Of a DNA stretch of 64,000 nt, positions 63,483 to 64,000 are shown one piece after another. The position numbers and the translations under genes were made by a program. The DNA is from Sycobia sp. Sy_11 (lineage: Eukaryota; Arthropoda; Insecta; Hymenoptera; Epichrysomallidae). A model generated the notes under the pieces. It was not told the DNA's origin. It ran no database searches and was given only the letters and a program-made list of their open reading frames with translations. The stretch spans positions 1,725,001 to 1,789,000 of the forward strand of contig JACCIC010000005.1 in the NCBI GenBank assembly GCA_018907035.1, given 5' to 3'. Numbering within the stretch: position 1 is the stretch's first letter; the number at the start of each line of letters is the position of its first letter.

Positions 63483-64000
63483 TAAGTTGCAGATTGTAAT
63501 TATATATTGAAAGTTCATCTTCTTTCGAAAATCTTAATCTTTGTAATTATTCCTATTATTATTACTACTATCATAATTATTATTATTTTATTGCCAATAT
63601 AATAAAGAGTCTGCGTTTCTTTGTAATAGTCACGAAAATATCAAGAACTATTAAGCCAATCGTTTGGAAATTTTTCATCATTAGATTCTTATCACACTCA
63701 AAGCAACATACGCTGTGTTTCTCATGGAAAACAATATTACTTGAATCAAGAACTTACGGGCGCACTGTTTCAATTCGGTGTAGTACATATATAAATTCGG
63801 CGATGGATTCGGATGATACGCGCAGTCAATAGTAAAGCAGTAACGCATTACGAACTCTACGTATGTAGTCGTTCCACCATTGGGCAACAGGCGGCGACTT
63901 GCATTTTTTCGAATATTAAATCAAAGCGAATAGCTTAAACTATTAACACTTCGTCGAATTGATATATCGAACCTTTAATACTCTTAATAAGATCTTATTT
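63483..64000. other. AT-rich end of window, nothing recognized
   Basis: Contains an ATT-rich stretch near 63550-63600. The 68-codon minus frame at 63681-63887 has no recognizable feature. Confidence 0.5.

Overview
The window looks like a piece of a hymenopteran insect chromosome, most likely an ant. The grounds are a five-exon antigen-5/venom-allergen-type CAP gene repeated three times in tandem, a two-exon secreted PYPV-repeat cuticle-type gene, several mariner relics, and intergenic DNA that is CpG-rich in parts and unusually dense in (AT)n, (GT)n and (GA)n microsatellites. The order is supported; the species is inference.

Layout. Positions 1-3.53 kb hold one minus-strand gene: a 330-residue secreted low-complexity protein (1435-3452), with a 12-nt first coding exon, a 1,025-bp intron, and a TATA box and initiator correctly spaced upstream. 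From about 3.5 to 36.3 kb I find no supportable protein gene. GC-rich, CpG-rich stretches (about 3.2-5.8, 8.9-9.5, 16.5-17.2, 18.8-19.1, 22.2-23.4, 24.3-25.8, 27.4-28.9, 30.4-33.4 and 34.1-36.2 kb) alternate with AT-rich DNA and microsatellites; most long ORFs there are microsatellite translations. From about 36.3 kb the DNA becomes AT-rich and CpG-poor and carries transposon debris: an internally deleted mariner (37.8-38.4 kb), a pentanucleotide array followed by a dispersed-repeat fragment (39.4-39.7 kb), and a 60-bp minisatellite that flips orientation at about 40.99 kb.

From 41.8 to 62.8 kb, all on the plus strand, lie three tandem CAP paralogues (A 41856-45943, B 52032-54480, C 60609-62762). 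Each has five coding exons with the same sizes and intron phases (0, 0, 1, 2) and encodes 238-240 residues with a signal peptide and eight cysteines. B and C share a conserved non-coding leader exon. Between them lie two more mariner relics (49.5-50.1 and 56.5-57.0 kb) and a possible small secreted peptide ORF (49.0 kb). A tRNA-derived SINE has two copies, in the last long intron of C and downstream of C.

The CAP genes probably arose by tandem duplication and make secreted disulfide-rich proteins. All three have lost the CAP1-motif histidine, so they are a diverged branch of the family. Copy A also has a poor exon-4 donor and an atypical signal peptide. The repeat-protein gene at the left edge is unrelated and has its own promoter. 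All gene models come from reading splice sites and comparing paralogues; no transcript data or database search was used.
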